Below are positions 9,474-18,366 of a DNA stretch of 64,000 nucleotides, in pieces. Source of the DNA: an uncultured Sphingomonadaceae bacterium (GTDB taxonomy: Bacteria; Pseudomonadota; Alphaproteobacteria; Sphingomonadales; Sphingomonadaceae); contig CANLCX010000005.1 of assembly GCA_947489315.1 (NCBI GenBank), forward strand, positions 124,001 to 188,000, given 5' to 3'. The position numbers were made by a program, and so were the translations under genes. Each line of letters starts with the position of its first letter. Position 1 is the first letter of the stretch. Below the pieces are notes generated by a model. The model ran no database searches, was not told where the DNA came from, and was given only the letters and a program-made list of their open reading frames with translations.

Positions 9474-9950
9474 ATGATCAACAAAGGCGATAAAATTCCA
9501 GAGGTAAACCTTGTAAAAGCAACAGAAAACGGACCTGAGCAAGTCAGCTCCTCCGATTATTTTGCCGGCAAGAAAGTAGCGCTCTTCTCCGTTCCCGGCG
9601 CCTACACACCAACCTGCTCGGCCAAACATCTGCCTGGCTATGTCGAGAAAGCGGCCGACCTAAAAGCCAAAGGCGTTGATGAAATCGCCTGTACCGCAGT
9701 CAATGATGCCTTCGTTCTGGGCGCCTGGAACAAAGATTCCGGCTCCGAAGATGTCACCATGCTCGCCGATGGCAATGGCGACTTTGCCAAAGCTTGCGGT
9801 CTTGAAATGGATGGCTCCGGCTTTGGCCTGGGTACCCGTGGTCAGCGTTTCTCCATGATCATCAATGATGGCGTGGTCGAAGAGTTGAATGTGGAAGCCC
9901 CTGGCGATTTCAAAGTCAGTGCTGCAGACTACATGCTCGATCAGCTTTAA
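9474..9950 (+). CDS. peroxiredoxin, Prx5-like (redoxin family)
   Basis: 158 residues. The active-site segment FSVPGAYTPTCSAKHLPGY carries the peroxidatic Cys at residue 48, in the Prx5-class arrangement PGxxTPxCSxxHLP. Further cysteines are at about 73 (IACTAV) and in KACGLEMDGSG. The conserved FGLGTRGQRFSMII gives the late strand and catalytic Arg region. The enzyme reduces H2O2 and organic hydroperoxides in the cytoplasm using glutaredoxin, thioredoxin or glutathione. Shine-Dalgarno AAAGGAA precedes the ATG. It is a single-gene unit closed by a strong terminator and divergent from the YqgE gene. Confidence 0.94.
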   Translation: MINKGDKIPEVNLVKATENGPEQVSSSDYFAGKKVALFSVPGAYTPTCSAKHLPGYVEKAADLKAKGVDEIACTAVNDAFVLGAWNKDSGSEDVTMLADGNGDFAKACGLEMDGSGFGLGTRGQRFSMIINDGVVEELNVEAPGDFKVSAADYMLDQL

Positions 9951-9967
9951 GCCTGCAAAAACAATCT

Positions 9968-10004
9968 AAAAACCGGCGGAGGATCAATCTTCCGCCGGTT
10001 TTTT
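9968..10004 (+). terminator. rho-independent terminator after peroxiredoxin
   Basis: AACCGGCGGA (9971-9980) pairs with TCCGCCGGTT (9991-10000) around a ten-base loop, followed by TTTT. The flanking A- and T-runs mean it may also serve the converging metallopeptidase gene. Confidence 0.85.
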
Positions 10005-10009
10005 AATGC

Positions 10010-11848
10010 CTACCAACCGCAGGATTTGCCTTTATTCTCTTCTTTCAACCAATCCATCAGCGGCTCGAAATAGCTGATCATCGCTGATCCATCCATTTCG
10101 CGCGTTCCGGTAAAGGCTTCCAGAGCGTCTGGCCAAGGCTTCGATGCACCGAGTTCCAGCATCGCGTTCAGCTTCGCGCCCACTTCTTTATTACCATAGA
10201 AAGAACAGCGGTGAAGCGGCCCTTCCCATCCAGCTGCATCACAGGCGGCTTTGTAGAATTGGAACTGCAAAATGCGCGCGAGGAAATAGCGCGAATAGGG
10301 CGTGTTACCCGGAATATGATATTTTGCGCCAGCATCAAAAGCCGCATCAGACCGATCCACTGGTGGCCTAATCCCTTGATATTGCTGTTTTAAACCATGC
10401 CACGCTGCGGTATAGTTATCCGGTTGAATATCGCCGGAGAAAACCTGCCAACGCCATTTGTCCACGAGCAGACCAAAAGGCAGAAACGCCACTTTGTCCA
10501 TCGCCTGACGCAAGAGCAAACCGACATCCTTGTCTGCACTTGGTACTTTGTCAGCATCCAGCAGTCCGACCTGCACAAGATATTCCGGTGTGATCGACAG
10601 TGCGATCATATCGCCAATCGCTTCATGGAAACCGTCATTGGCACCATCCAAGTGCAAATAGCTCTGTTTGTTATAAGCGCGCTGATAATAGTTATGCCCA
10701 AGCTCGTGATGGATGGTGACGAAATCATCACCATTCACCTTGATGCACATCTTGATACGGATATCATCAACATTGTCGATATCCCAAGCACTGGCATGGC
10801 ACACGACGTCACGGTCTGCTGGTTTGGTAAATTGCGACCTTGTGTAGAATGTGTCAGGCAGGGGTTCAAAGCCGAGGGATGAGAAAAACCCTTCTCCCGC
10901 TTTGACCATTTTCATCGCGTCATAGCCCTTGGAGGTCAGCAGCTCCGTCGTATCGAAACCGATATCACCTGCGCCTTCCGGAGCGACAACATCATAAATA
11001 TTGCCCCATTCCTGTGCCCACATATTGCCCAGCAAATCAGCGCGAATGGGCCCGGTTTTGGCCTGGACCTCATCACCATATTTTTCATTCAGCTTGTCAC
11101 GGGTGTAACAATGCAGCTCGTCATATAGCGGCTTCACTTGCCCCCAGAGTTTGTCCGTCAGTTTGGCGAAATCATCGGCAGGCATGTCATAGCCAGAGCG
11201 CCACATCGCGCCAACATCGGCAAAGCCCAATTCTTTCGCGCCTTCATTGGCAATCTCGACCATGCGCGCATAATCATCTTTCATCGGCCCGCCGACATTG
11301 CTGTGCCAGCTTGCCCACATTTCGGATAGTTCATCCGGGTTGCGGTTCGTGCCCATGGCGGCCTCGATATCGGAACCGTTAATTTCCTCGCCGTTCAGCG
11401 TGCCCTTTCCTTTGCCATAGGCGGAATTCAGCTTGGTCGCGATCGTGTTCAATTCCGTCGACGCGCCCTCTGTTGTCGGTGCGGGAAGCACAATGCCGCC
11501 GCGCAGCTTGTCGAGCTTGCGTGTCGTCACCGCATCCAGGCCCTGAACATCTTTATATTTCGCCGCATCAATGGCGGCTTGCACAGACATTGTCGTACCC
11601 TCGGCCCCAACTTTAGCTGCCAAAGCATCGGTATCTTCCGTGATATAAGTCGCGTTGATCCAATAAATCCGTCCCGCATCGACCGAAAAATCAAACATTT
11701 TCTTCTCGGTTTCATCGATAAACTTCTTCGCATCTTCAGCAGTTGGCGCGGACTTATCCTTCATTCCGCCTTCTTCGTGATGTTTGGCGTGGACAGGCGC
11801 GCTGACGGCAATGGCGGCCAGTGCAATGATCGAAGCGGCTGTTTTCAT
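10010..11848 (-). CDS. M2 family metallopeptidase (peptidyl-dipeptidase A / ACE-like)
   Basis: 612 residues with a Sec signal peptide (residues 1-22, ending PVHA) and a His-rich mature N-terminus. The zinc site is TIHHELGHNYY (HExxH, about residue 380), with the third ligand in GFHEAIGD about 25 residues later, the M2 family arrangement. TPYSRYFLARILQFQFY is another conserved block. Family members release C-terminal dipeptides. The bacterial versions are periplasmic and probably serve peptide nutrition. It is flanked by a terminator and a small membrane protein gene on the same strand, and no transporter is adjacent. Confidence 0.93.
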   Translation of the reverse strand: MKTAASIIALAAIAVSAPVHAKHHEEGGMKDKSAPTAEDAKKFIDETEKKMFDFSVDAGRIYWINATYITEDTDALAAKVGAEGTTMSVQAAIDAAKYKDVQGLDAVTTRKLDKLRGGIVLPAPTTEGASTELNTIATKLNSAYGKGKGTLNGEEINGSDIEAAMGTNRNPDELSEMWASWHSNVGGPMKDDYARMVEIANEGAKELGFADVGAMWRSGYDMPADDFAKLTDKLWGQVKPLYDELHCYTRDKLNEKYGDEVQAKTGPIRADLLGNMWAQEWGNIYDVVAPEGAGDIGFDTTELLTSKGYDAMKMVKAGEGFFSSLGFEPLPDTFYTRSQFTKPADRDVVCHASAWDIDNVDDIRIKMCIKVNGDDFVTIHHELGHNYYQRAYNKQSYLHLDGANDGFHEAIGDMIALSITPEYLVQVGLLDADKVPSADKDVGLLLRQAMDKVAFLPFGLLVDKWRWQVFSGDIQPDNYTAAWHGLKQQYQGIRPPVDRSDAAFDAGAKYHIPGNTPYSRYFLARILQFQFYKAACDAAGWEGPLHRCSFYGNKEVGAKLNAMLELGASKPWPDALEAFTGTREMDGSAMISYFEPLMDWLKEENKGKSCGW

Positions 11849-11904
11849 GATATATCCTCTGCGTATTTTTATTTGGTATGAATTGAAACTTTATTGCGGG
11901 ACCG

Positions 11905-12432
11905 TCAAGCGCGTCTTTCCCGCCATCGCCAGATCAGGGCAGCTATCATACCGATCGTCCCGATAATCCATGTCGCTATTTTCGGTGGTCTTGCAAAAGC
12001 GGCGACGCCCGCCAGCGTGTCGCTACCCTTTTCCTGAAGAACTTGTGTAATCTGGCTGATCGTTTCGACATAGTCGAACAGCCCGAAGAGAAAATAGATT
12101 AGGACCATGAATAGGCCGAGTTTTTTGAGCGATGGCGAACGCGCCTCCTGCCAAATCAGCCGTCCGCCCAATATACCGCCGATGCTGTAGAGCCCGATAA
12201 AGACGAGGTCCGTGATCATCGACCATTTGGCATAGTTCATCTGTCCCGCCGCTGCCCAGCTTTGCTGAATAGCATCAACACGCTCGGCCGTTCCGGCGCT
12301 TTGGTGATCCAATATGCCTGTGGGGGCGATGTCGGTCATCAATGGACCTATGGTCGCGACGTTGAACAGGAATATGGCGAGACCGCCGAGCCAGAAAATC
12401 CAGAAATTGCGCCAATTCATATATTTCGGCAT
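11905..12432 (-). CDS. four-helix membrane protein, unknown function
   Basis: 175 residues with four predicted membrane helices: about 9-32 (WIFWLGGLAIFLFNVATIG), 70-90 (LVFIGLYSIGGILGG), 104-122 and 150-168, ending in a positively charged WRWRERRA. I recognise no family motif. It lies 17 bases downstream of the alpha/beta hydrolase gene and 56 bases upstream of the metallopeptidase, so it could belong to the GFA-hydrolase transcript. Confidence 0.7.
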   Translation of the reverse strand: MPKYMNWRNFWIFWLGGLAIFLFNVATIGPLMTDIAPTGILDHQSAGTAERVDAIQQSWAAAGQMNYAKWSMITDLVFIGLYSIGGILGGRLIWQEARSPSLKKLGLFMVLIYFLFGLFDYVETISQITQVLQEKGSDTLAGVAAFARPPKIATWIIGTIGMIAALIWRWRERRA

Positions 12433-12448
12433 CGGCTTTCCCCTTATT

Positions 12449-13219
12449 TTATGCGTTCAGAAACCGCAGCATCCCTTGCCCCATTTCAGGCTTTGTAACG
12501 CTGCTCATATGCGTTCCCGGTACTGCCACATGATGACCGTCTGGCAACAGGTCCGCAAGCGCAACAGGATCACCGTTATCGCGATCTTCCGATCCGCATA
12601 GCACCAGTGTCGGCGTTATGATTGTTTGAATAGCATCTGGTTCCATATCGGAAAAAGTTTTGAGCAGATGCGCCGCTGCGACCGTATCAATTTTTTGGCT
12701 CTTCATGAACTGGATAGCCATCCAATGCGGGTCGCCTCTTTTCGCAGTGTCGCGAAGTTCAATCGCCTTCAGGAAGAAACCCTGACGCCGATCCCAGCCT
12801 GCCAGACCTTCCAGCCCCATACCGGCGAGTATCGCTTTTCCAGGGGTAATATTGGTAGTGAGCAGTTTTGCGGTTGTCCGTGCGCCGAGGGAGAAGCCAC
12901 CAAGGTTATAATCGGACAAGTCCAAATGGTCGATCAGTGCCAATGCATCTTTGATCAGCACATCTCGCGGATAGGCGTTCGCATCATGTGGCGCTTCGCT
13001 CTGACCATGCGCGCGCAGGTCCGGCATGATCACCCGATAACCCGCTTCGGCCAGAGTTGCCGCATGACCAAATTTTATCCAATTGGTTTGCGCATTGGAG
13101 AATAGACCGTGAAGAAGGATGATGGCGTGTCCGTGACTTTTGGCCTCACCCATTTCGTGAATTTTCAGTTTTACGCCATCAAACGAGGCTAAATCCCAAC
13201 TCTTTAATTCCACTCTCAT
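12449..13219 (-). CDS. alpha/beta hydrolase
   Basis: 256 residues. The oxyanion-side motif ILLHGLFSNAQTNW is near residues 33-46, and the nucleophile elbow GFSLGARTTAKLL carries Ser in GxSxG near residue 108. The acid is probably the Asp in LVLCGSEDRDNGDP, and the histidine lies near the end in PGTHMSS. The fold is clear but the substrate is not. Its ATG overlaps the stop of the preceding GFA-family gene (ATGA), so it is co-translated with the GFA pair. Confidence 0.88.
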   Translation of the reverse strand: MRVELKSWDLASFDGVKLKIHEMGEAKSHGHAIILLHGLFSNAQTNWIKFGHAATLAEAGYRVIMPDLRAHGQSEAPHDANAYPRDVLIKDALALIDHLDLSDYNLGGFSLGARTTAKLLTTNITPGKAILAGMGLEGLAGWDRRQGFFLKAIELRDTAKRGDPHWMAIQFMKSQKIDTVAAAHLLKTFSDMEPDAIQTIITPTLVLCGSEDRDNGDPVALADLLPDGHHVAVPGTHMSSVTKPEMGQGMLRFLNA

Positions 13220-13659
13220 TTTCCCAAATTATTGCGCCAAGCGACGACATCGTCTGGCTGCGTTTGATGCTGATCGCTTGCAGGATCAAGTGTGATCCCG
13301 GATTGTTTTTTCGAAACCCATAAATGACCGACCGGTGCGATATCCGCAGCATCGTCCAATGTGCCGACTTTCAGCGTGATGGCATCGGGAGGATTGCTCC
13401 CGCTGTGCCAAAGCCGTGTTCCGCAATTGCCGCAGAAATAGTTATATTTTCGCTTGCCGCTATGCGCGACAGTTTCAAAAACCGACGGCGTACCGGTCAC
13501 GGCCAAATCGGCATAAGCAAAGGGTATCGACATAGAAAAGGCGCTCGCGCTCTGTTTCTTGCACTCGCCGCAATGACAAGCATAAGCGGCGGGGATTGGG
13601 CCGGCAAATGCATAGCGCACCGCGCCGCATTGGCAGCCGCCTTCAACTGGCCCGCTCAT
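13216..13659 (-). CDS. GFA family protein (CENP-V/GFA domain), copy 2 of a tandem pair
   Basis: 147 residues from the ATG at 13659, chosen because it makes an ATGA overlap with the preceding GFA gene and begins directly before the conserved GGCQCGAVRYAF. Zinc-binding cysteines appear as CQCG, CHCGECKKQ and CGNCGTRLW, the pattern of the glutathione-dependent formaldehyde-activating enzyme family. Most GFA-domain proteins have no proven formaldehyde function. It is the middle gene of a three-gene coupled unit (GFA, GFA, hydrolase) and is a paralogue of its upstream neighbour. Confidence 0.88.
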   Translation of the reverse strand: MSGPVEGGCQCGAVRYAFAGPIPAAYACHCGECKKQSASAFSMSIPFAYADLAVTGTPSVFETVAHSGKRKYNYFCGNCGTRLWHSGSNPPDAITLKVGTLDDAADIAPVGHLWVSKKQSGITLDPASDQHQTQPDDVVAWRNNLGK

Positions 13660-14111
13660 TCCGGTCCCACATATTTTAGCCATTCTTCACTAGACTGCGG
13701 TTGTGTTTCCAATGTCGGTACGCCCTCTGGAATAGTGATCCAGGGTTGTTTGCTTGATACCCAGAAATGTGCCGCTGGGCTCATATCCTTACTATTATCC
13801 AGCGTCCCGACCCTGATGCTAGCCAGGCCCGGCCTCTGATCCTGTGCGGCATAAATTCGGCTCATGCATTTGGCGCAGCCTGTGATCGTGCTGATCGCGC
13901 CACTAGGCTGCACAAATTTACCCTCATTCAGTTCGCCTTCGATCGTCAGATCTTTCGCCATGATACCCATATGCAGGCTAAAAGCCGTGCCGGTTCGTCG
14001 CTGACAATCGGTGCAATGGCAAGCATAAGGACGCATCCGAAAACCGGGATTGAGTTGATAACGCACTGCGCCGCACAAACATCCGCCAGTAAGAGTCGCT
14101 GTCATGACCAA
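13656..14111 (-). CDS. GFA family protein (CENP-V/GFA domain), copy 1 of a tandem pair
   Basis: 151 residues. Conserved zinc cysteines occur in GGCLCGAVRYQL, ACHCTDCQRRTGTAF and TGCAKCMSRIY, matching the GFA/CENP-V domain. Both tandem copies share the PVGHLWVSKKQ-like / PAAHFWVSSKQPW segment, which supports a local duplication. The first motif here is CLC-G where copy 2 has CQC-G, and the third is CAKC where copy 2 has CGNC. It heads the coupled GFA-GFA-hydrolase unit. The biochemical role is unknown. Confidence 0.87.
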   Translation of the reverse strand: MVMTATLTGGCLCGAVRYQLNPGFRMRPYACHCTDCQRRTGTAFSLHMGIMAKDLTIEGELNEGKFVQPSGAISTITGCAKCMSRIYAAQDQRPGLASIRVGTLDNSKDMSPAAHFWVSSKQPWITIPEGVPTLETQPQSSEEWLKYVGPE

Positions 14112-14289
14112 ATGCCCTCCTCACATGTTCGCTATCACGATCCCGCAAAGTTTACAAAAGGGACGCAATTTGAGGGTGAAATTCTGTCGAACCGAATATC
14201 ATTGTCGATGAACCGTGTCGCAACGAGAAGGCTATTGTCTGCATTTTTCCAAACTAGGTTTTTTGGATAATGTAGGAAAGCAGAATATT

Positions 14290-14937
14290 TTAACGCTTCG
14301 CCAATCCCTTTTGCTGCATCCGCCATATGGCCAGATCAATCCGGTCCTGTCCGAAAAAGGGCTCGCCCTCGAAAACCAGCGTTGGAACGCCCCAATGGCC
14401 AGCAGTTTCTAAAGCTTTCTGGTTATCCGCGATCTCAGCGTCTAGCTGCTCAGGCTGTGCCTCTGCCTCTGCCTTGATCTCCGCCAGATCCAATCCGGCC
14501 CGGACAGCCGCCTGCTCAAGATGGTCGCCTTCATTCCAGCCTTGTACACCGCCCCAGATCAGGCGTGAGACTTCATCGGCAAATTCCAGTCCCTTCCCGC
14601 GCCGCGATGCCGCCTGCCCCATGCGGGTCAGCAGAAAGATATGCGGCTGATCATCGGCAATCTTGCGCGTAGCAATATCCTGCACGATCGGGTCAGGATT
14701 AGGCGGCGCCATGGGAATATCCATAAACTGCGCGACCCGGAAGATATCCTTGAACACATAGCCAAGCCAATTGGGATGGTTCTTCTCGAAGAAATCAGGT
14801 TCCCGTATCGCCAGCGGATAAACAAAGCGCTGATTGATTTGAAAATCATATTCCTGTGTCAACGCAACATAGCGGCGGGTCGCGAGATAGCTGTAGGGGG
14901 ATCGGAACGACCAATATACGTCTGCCTGCAATGTCAT
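14290..14937 (-). CDS. 2-hydroxychromene-2-carboxylate isomerase family protein (DsbA-like fold)
   Basis: 215 residues. The N-terminal VYWSFRSPYSYLATRR contains the SPYSY signature of the HCCA isomerase / kappa-class GST family, with the glutathione-contacting Ser at about residue 13. The late segment TAGHWGVPTLVFEGEPFFGQDR is the cis-proline thioredoxin-fold motif plus the family's GxDR. True HCCA isomerases act in naphthalene-type aromatic degradation. No aromatic dioxygenase genes are nearby, so a general glutathione-dependent role is equally likely. Confidence 0.85.
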   Translation of the reverse strand: MTLQADVYWSFRSPYSYLATRRYVALTQEYDFQINQRFVYPLAIREPDFFEKNHPNWLGYVFKDIFRVAQFMDIPMAPPNPDPIVQDIATRKIADDQPHIFLLTRMGQAASRRGKGLEFADEVSRLIWGGVQGWNEGDHLEQAAVRAGLDLAEIKAEAEAQPEQLDAEIADNQKALETAGHWGVPTLVFEGEPFFGQDRIDLAIWRMQQKGLAKR

Positions 14938-15011
14938 AATCCACTCCCCATATTGCGCCTATTTGACGTTCTTATGGTTGGCAGGATTACGGATAGCAAG
15001 CCAAGAACAGT

Positions 15012-15995
15012 TTAAGGCTTTTCCTTCAACCAAGACGATTCCGCCGTCCAGAAGATGATATCCACACCCAAATAATTTGCGGCATAGTCCTGAAACTCTG
15101 CGCGGGTAAATTTCTTGTCGGTCTTGGGATTGGTATAGGTGAGTGTCGGACCTTGCACGGCCATAGCGATCAACGGCAAATCGTCCTGATATTTGTTGAA
15201 AAACGGATAGGAGTTTTTCATCTGACCGCGGCGATAGGGCACGATATCTGGACCGCCCAATCCAATGCCGTTCTTTTTCGCGAAGTCGAACATACGCTCC
15301 ATATATTTGCGGTCATTATTCCACTCACATGGCCAGAAATTGACATATTGGACGACATGGGATGTTGGGAAGGCCTGTTTGGCGATCCCGAGGTTTTCTA
15401 TTTCGGCATCGAAATAGGAATCGCAGGTAAAGTCCTGATTATCCGGATTGTCCTGCACCTCAATCGCTGTTTCCGGCAGATTGATCCCAAAAACCTTGCC
15501 ATCATATTTCTTACCAAGTGCCATTAGAAGTTTCTGGAATCGCGCCCGTACATCAGGATCCCACTGGATAGTCACCCAGCCAGAGCCCTTTTCCTTACCT
15601 TCGCCAGCATTGTCATCCTGCCTCACAAGGCCGCCGCTATATATGGGGTCAGCCAAGACATAATCGGGAATATGGCGATGGGTTGGAAAGAAGAAGCGAT
15701 CCTGTATTTGCAGGAATAGCTTTTTGCCCAATGGTTCGAGCAGCGCCAAATCGCGATCAATGCGGGAAAAATCATAGCGATCCTTTTCCGGCTCGAGCGA
15801 CTTCCAGCTATGAATGACCTGTACGCCTGCAATATCGGAGCGCTTGATTAAATCGAGATGGTCAGCCGGATTATCACCGCCGAGGAATATCCAGTTTTCG
15901 GGGGCAGCTTTGTCAGAATTGGCGGCTATCGCGGGGTAGGACAAGCCGATGGCAAAGACGAAAAGGGTAGCAGCACGAATCAAAATTCGGATCAT
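15012..15995 (-). CDS. secreted TIM-barrel-like protein, possible glycoside hydrolase
   Basis: 327 residues with a signal peptide (residues 1-24, ending AIAA). The mature part suggests a (beta/alpha)8 barrel: IAGVQVIHSWKSLEPEKDRYDFS matches the strand-loop-helix opening seen in beta-galactosidase and cellulase-like glycosidases, followed by KKLFLQIQDRFFFP, KVFGINLPETAIEVQ and HVVQYVNFWPCEW. The Glu in NLPETA and one in the late TAESSW are candidate acids, which is inference. I do not recognise a specific family. A strong hairpin sits just upstream, so it needs its own promoter in the short gap after asd. Confidence 0.7.
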   Translation of the reverse strand: MIRILIRAATLFVFAIGLSYPAIAANSDKAAPENWIFLGGDNPADHLDLIKRSDIAGVQVIHSWKSLEPEKDRYDFSRIDRDLALLEPLGKKLFLQIQDRFFFPTHRHIPDYVLADPIYSGGLVRQDDNAGEGKEKGSGWVTIQWDPDVRARFQKLLMALGKKYDGKVFGINLPETAIEVQDNPDNQDFTCDSYFDAEIENLGIAKQAFPTSHVVQYVNFWPCEWNNDRKYMERMFDFAKKNGIGLGGPDIVPYRRGQMKNSYPFFNKYQDDLPLIAMAVQGPTLTYTNPKTDKKFTRAEFQDYAANYLGVDIIFWTAESSWLKEKP

Positions 15996-15996
15996 A

Positions 15997-16036
15997 TAAA
16001 AACTCCCTCAATCACAGCGCGATTGAAGGAGTTTTA
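15997..16036 (-). terminator. rho-independent terminator after asd
   Basis: Read on the minus strand, AAAACTCCTTCAATC pairs with GATTGAGGGAGTTTT around a short loop and runs into TTTTTTATA. It lies 46 bases past the asd stop and only a few bases before the start of the following gene. Confidence 0.85.
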
Positions 16037-16081
16037 TTACATTTTCAATATCGCTGCGACCAATAGAGTTGGTCGACTGGC

Positions 16082-17107
16082 TCAGCCCTTTTTCAGATGC
16101 TTCCGCCCCAACAACTCCGCAATCTGCACTGCGTTGAGCGCCGCGCCTTTGCGCAGGTTGTCCGACACGCACCAGATGATCAGACCGTTTTCAACCGTCG
16201 GGTCTTCGCGGACGCGGCTGACATAGGTCGCGCTGTCGCCGACGCATTCTACCGGCGTAATATAGCCTTCGTCCTCGCGCTTATCGACGAGCATGATGCC
16301 CGGCGCTTCGCGGAGAATTTCTTGCGCCTTCTTAGCGGAGATTTCATTTTCGAATTCGATATGGATCGCTTCGCTGTGCCCGACAAAAACCGGTACCCGC
16401 ACGCAGGTCGCAGTGAGCTTAATCTTGGGATCGAGAATTTTCTTGGTCTCAACGACCATTTTCCACTCTTCTTTGGTTGAACCATCGTCGAGGAACACGT
16501 CAATATGCGGGATCACGTTGAACGCGATCTGCTTGGTAAATATCTCGTTTGTCTTGGGGTCGCCGACGAAAATCGCGCGCGATTGTTCGAACAGCTCATC
16601 CATACCGCCTTTGCCGGCGCCGGATACGGACTGATAGGTGGACACGACAACGCGTTTGATTGTCGCAGCATCATGGAGCGGCTTTAGCGCCACCACCATC
16701 TGCGCCGTCGAACAATTGGGGTTGGCGATGATATTGCGTTTCGTATAGCCAGCGATTGCTTCAGGGTTCACTTCAGGCACGATCAGCGGCACATCCGGGT
16801 CCATGCGGTAGAGTGAGCTGTTGTCGATCACCACGCAGCCTGCAGCAGCCGCTTTAGGCGCATATTCCTTGGTCGGACCGGAACCAGCGGCAAATAAAGC
16901 CATGTCCCAGCCTGAAAAGTCAAAATGCTCGATATTCTGAACCTTGAGCATCTTGCCGGTATCACCCAACTCGACTTCGGTACCATGGGACCGCGATGAG
17001 GCCACGGCCGCAATTTCATCAATCGGAAATTCGCGCTCGGCAAGGATGGTCAGCATTTCGCGCCCGACATTTCCGGTCGCGCCAACAACTGCAACTTTGT
17101 AACCCAT
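16082..17107 (-). CDS. asd: aspartate-semialdehyde dehydrogenase
   Basis: 341 residues, full length. It converts aspartyl phosphate to aspartate semialdehyde with NADPH, the branch point for lysine/diaminopimelate, threonine and methionine. The N-terminal nucleotide loop VAVVGATGNVGREML is at 5-19, the catalytic cysteine is C132 in NPNCSTAQMV, and SGAGKGGMDEL and VFVGHSEAIHIEFE are further family blocks. It is flanked by terminators on both sides and appears monocistronic. Another lysine/wall precursor gene, dapF, lies at 23.7 kb in this window but in a separate unit. Confidence 0.96.
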   Translation of the reverse strand: MGYKVAVVGATGNVGREMLTILAEREFPIDEIAAVASSRSHGTEVELGDTGKMLKVQNIEHFDFSGWDMALFAAGSGPTKEYAPKAAAAGCVVIDNSSLYRMDPDVPLIVPEVNPEAIAGYTKRNIIANPNCSTAQMVVALKPLHDAATIKRVVVSTYQSVSGAGKGGMDELFEQSRAIFVGDPKTNEIFTKQIAFNVIPHIDVFLDDGSTKEEWKMVVETKKILDPKIKLTATCVRVPVFVGHSEAIHIEFENEISAKKAQEILREAPGIMLVDKREDEGYITPVECVGDSATYVSRVREDPTVENGLIIWCVSDNLRKGAALNAVQIAELLGRKHLKKG

Positions 17108-17131
17108 GAAACTTTTCCTGTACTGAATATG

Positions 17132-17168
17132 AAAACAGCCGGTAATCCTTTTGGGAAAACCGGCTGTC
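17132..17168 (-). terminator. terminator after rplS
   Basis: ACAGCCGGT and ACCGGCTGT form a nine-base stem around about fifteen bases, and the minus-strand transcript then enters a TTTT run. It closes the ffh/rpsP-rplS gene group before asd. Confidence 0.8.
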
Positions 17169-17191
17169 TGGAATTGGTTATGAAGCGTTTC

Positions 17192-17623
17192 TTATTTCGC
17201 TTCTGCTTCCTTTGCAGCTGGCTTTTCGGCTGGTTTGGTTGTCGCTACAGCATCTTTAGGCTGGTTCAAGCGGCGTTCCGCAATACGAGCCCGTTTACCT
17301 GTACGTCCGCGCAGATAGTAGAGCTTCGCACGACGAACGATACCGCGGCGAACCACTGTAATCGATTCAATATTCGGTGAGTAAAGCGGGAACACACGCT
17401 CAACGCCTTCGCCGAAGGAAATTTTCCGTACGGTGAAGTTGGAGCCCATGCCGCGATTGGTACGTGCGATGCACACACCTTCAAAATTCTGGGTACGAAC
17501 GCGCTCGCCTTCCACAACGCGCACACCAATACGCAATGTATCGCCTGCGCGAAATTCCGGTATTTCTTTAGAGGCTGCAAATGCGTCTACAGCTTCTTTC
17601 TCAAGTGTCTGGATCAGGTTCAT
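17192..17623 (-). CDS. rplS: 50S ribosomal protein L19
   Basis: 143 residues from the ATG at 17623. This start is chosen because [12 protein letters not shown] is the usual L19 N-terminus and the ATG overlaps the trmD stop (ATGA). A longer frame upstream would run through trmD. Core motifs are [55 protein letters not shown] and [21 protein letters not shown]. After the ordinary core a tail of about 25 Lys/Ala/Glu-rich residues follows ([12 protein letters not shown]), a common sphingomonad-type extension. L19 lies at the 30S/50S interface. Confidence 0.96.
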   Translation of the reverse strand: MNLIQTLEKEAVDAFAASKEIPEFRAGDTLRIGVRVVEGERVRTQNFEGVCIARTNRGMGSNFTVRKISFGEGVERVFPLYSPNIESITVVRRGIVRRAKLYYLRGRTGKRARIAERRLNQPKDAVATTKPAEKPAAKEAEAK

Positions 17624-18366
17624 GACCGATCTTCCTTTTTCTGTCCTCGCGCACCAGAGGGCGACTGATCCGGAGCATCCCTGTGATGCTCCCATAAATC
17701 GGGCCGCCTTAGCCGTGTATCTTCCTCTGCCCTTTGTTTCCGCCAAGCAGCTATTTTCGCATGATCCCCCGATCGCAAGACTTCAGGGATAATACGCCCT
17801 TCCCATTTCTGAGGTCGGGTAAACTGCGGATATTCCAAAAGTCCGGTTTCGAAACTCTCGTCATCTCCGCTAGAAGACGCGCCCATTACCCCGGGAAGCA
17901 GGCGAATGCAAGCGTCTAAAAGCACCAAAGCGCCCATTTCTCCGCCGGAGAGTATATAGTCGCCAATGGATACTTGTTCAATCGGTCGCGCATCGAATAT
18001 CCGCTCGTCAAATCCTTCGAAACGACCGCAGAGTATGGTGACACCCGGACCAGCGGAAATATCCCGCACACGCGCCTGTGTCAGCGGTTTTCCGCGCGGT
18101 GTCATCGCTAGGATGGGGGCATCGGGTTGCTGTTCCAACGCATGATCTACCGCTGACGCCATGACGTCAGCCCGTAATACCATCCCCGCGCCGCCACCGG
18201 CTGGCGTGTCATCGACGGATTTATGCTTGTCTGTCGCGAAGTCGCGCATCTGAATAGGGTTGCAGGACCATTTGCCCTCTTCGAGCGCCCTGCCCGCCAG
18301 CGATGCGCCAAGCGGTCCCGGGAACATATCTGGGTAGAGTGTAAGGATTTGGGCGGTGAAGGTCAT
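17620..18366 (-). CDS. trmD: tRNA (guanine37-N1)-methyltransferase
   Basis: 248 residues from the ATG at 18366, chosen for its ATGA overlap with the preceding small membrane-protein gene and because TrmD normally begins with a few residues before [15 protein letters not shown]. TrmD is a SPOUT-class enzyme that methylates G37 of tRNAs reading CNN codons and prevents +1 frameshifting. Knot-region motifs are [13 protein letters not shown] and [29 protein letters not shown] and the RRPDLW segment near the C-terminus are also diagnostic. It is coupled to rplS. Confidence 0.96.
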   Translation of the reverse strand: MTFTAQILTLYPDMFPGPLGASLAGRALEEGKWSCNPIQMRDFATDKHKSVDDTPAGGGAGMVLRADVMASAVDHALEQQPDAPILAMTPRGKPLTQARVRDISAGPGVTILCGRFEGFDERIFDARPIEQVSIGDYILSGGEMGALVLLDACIRLLPGVMGASSSGDDESFETGLLEYPQFTRPQKWEGRIIPEVLRSGDHAKIAAWRKQRAEEDTRLRRPDLWEHHRDAPDQSPSGARGQKKEDRS

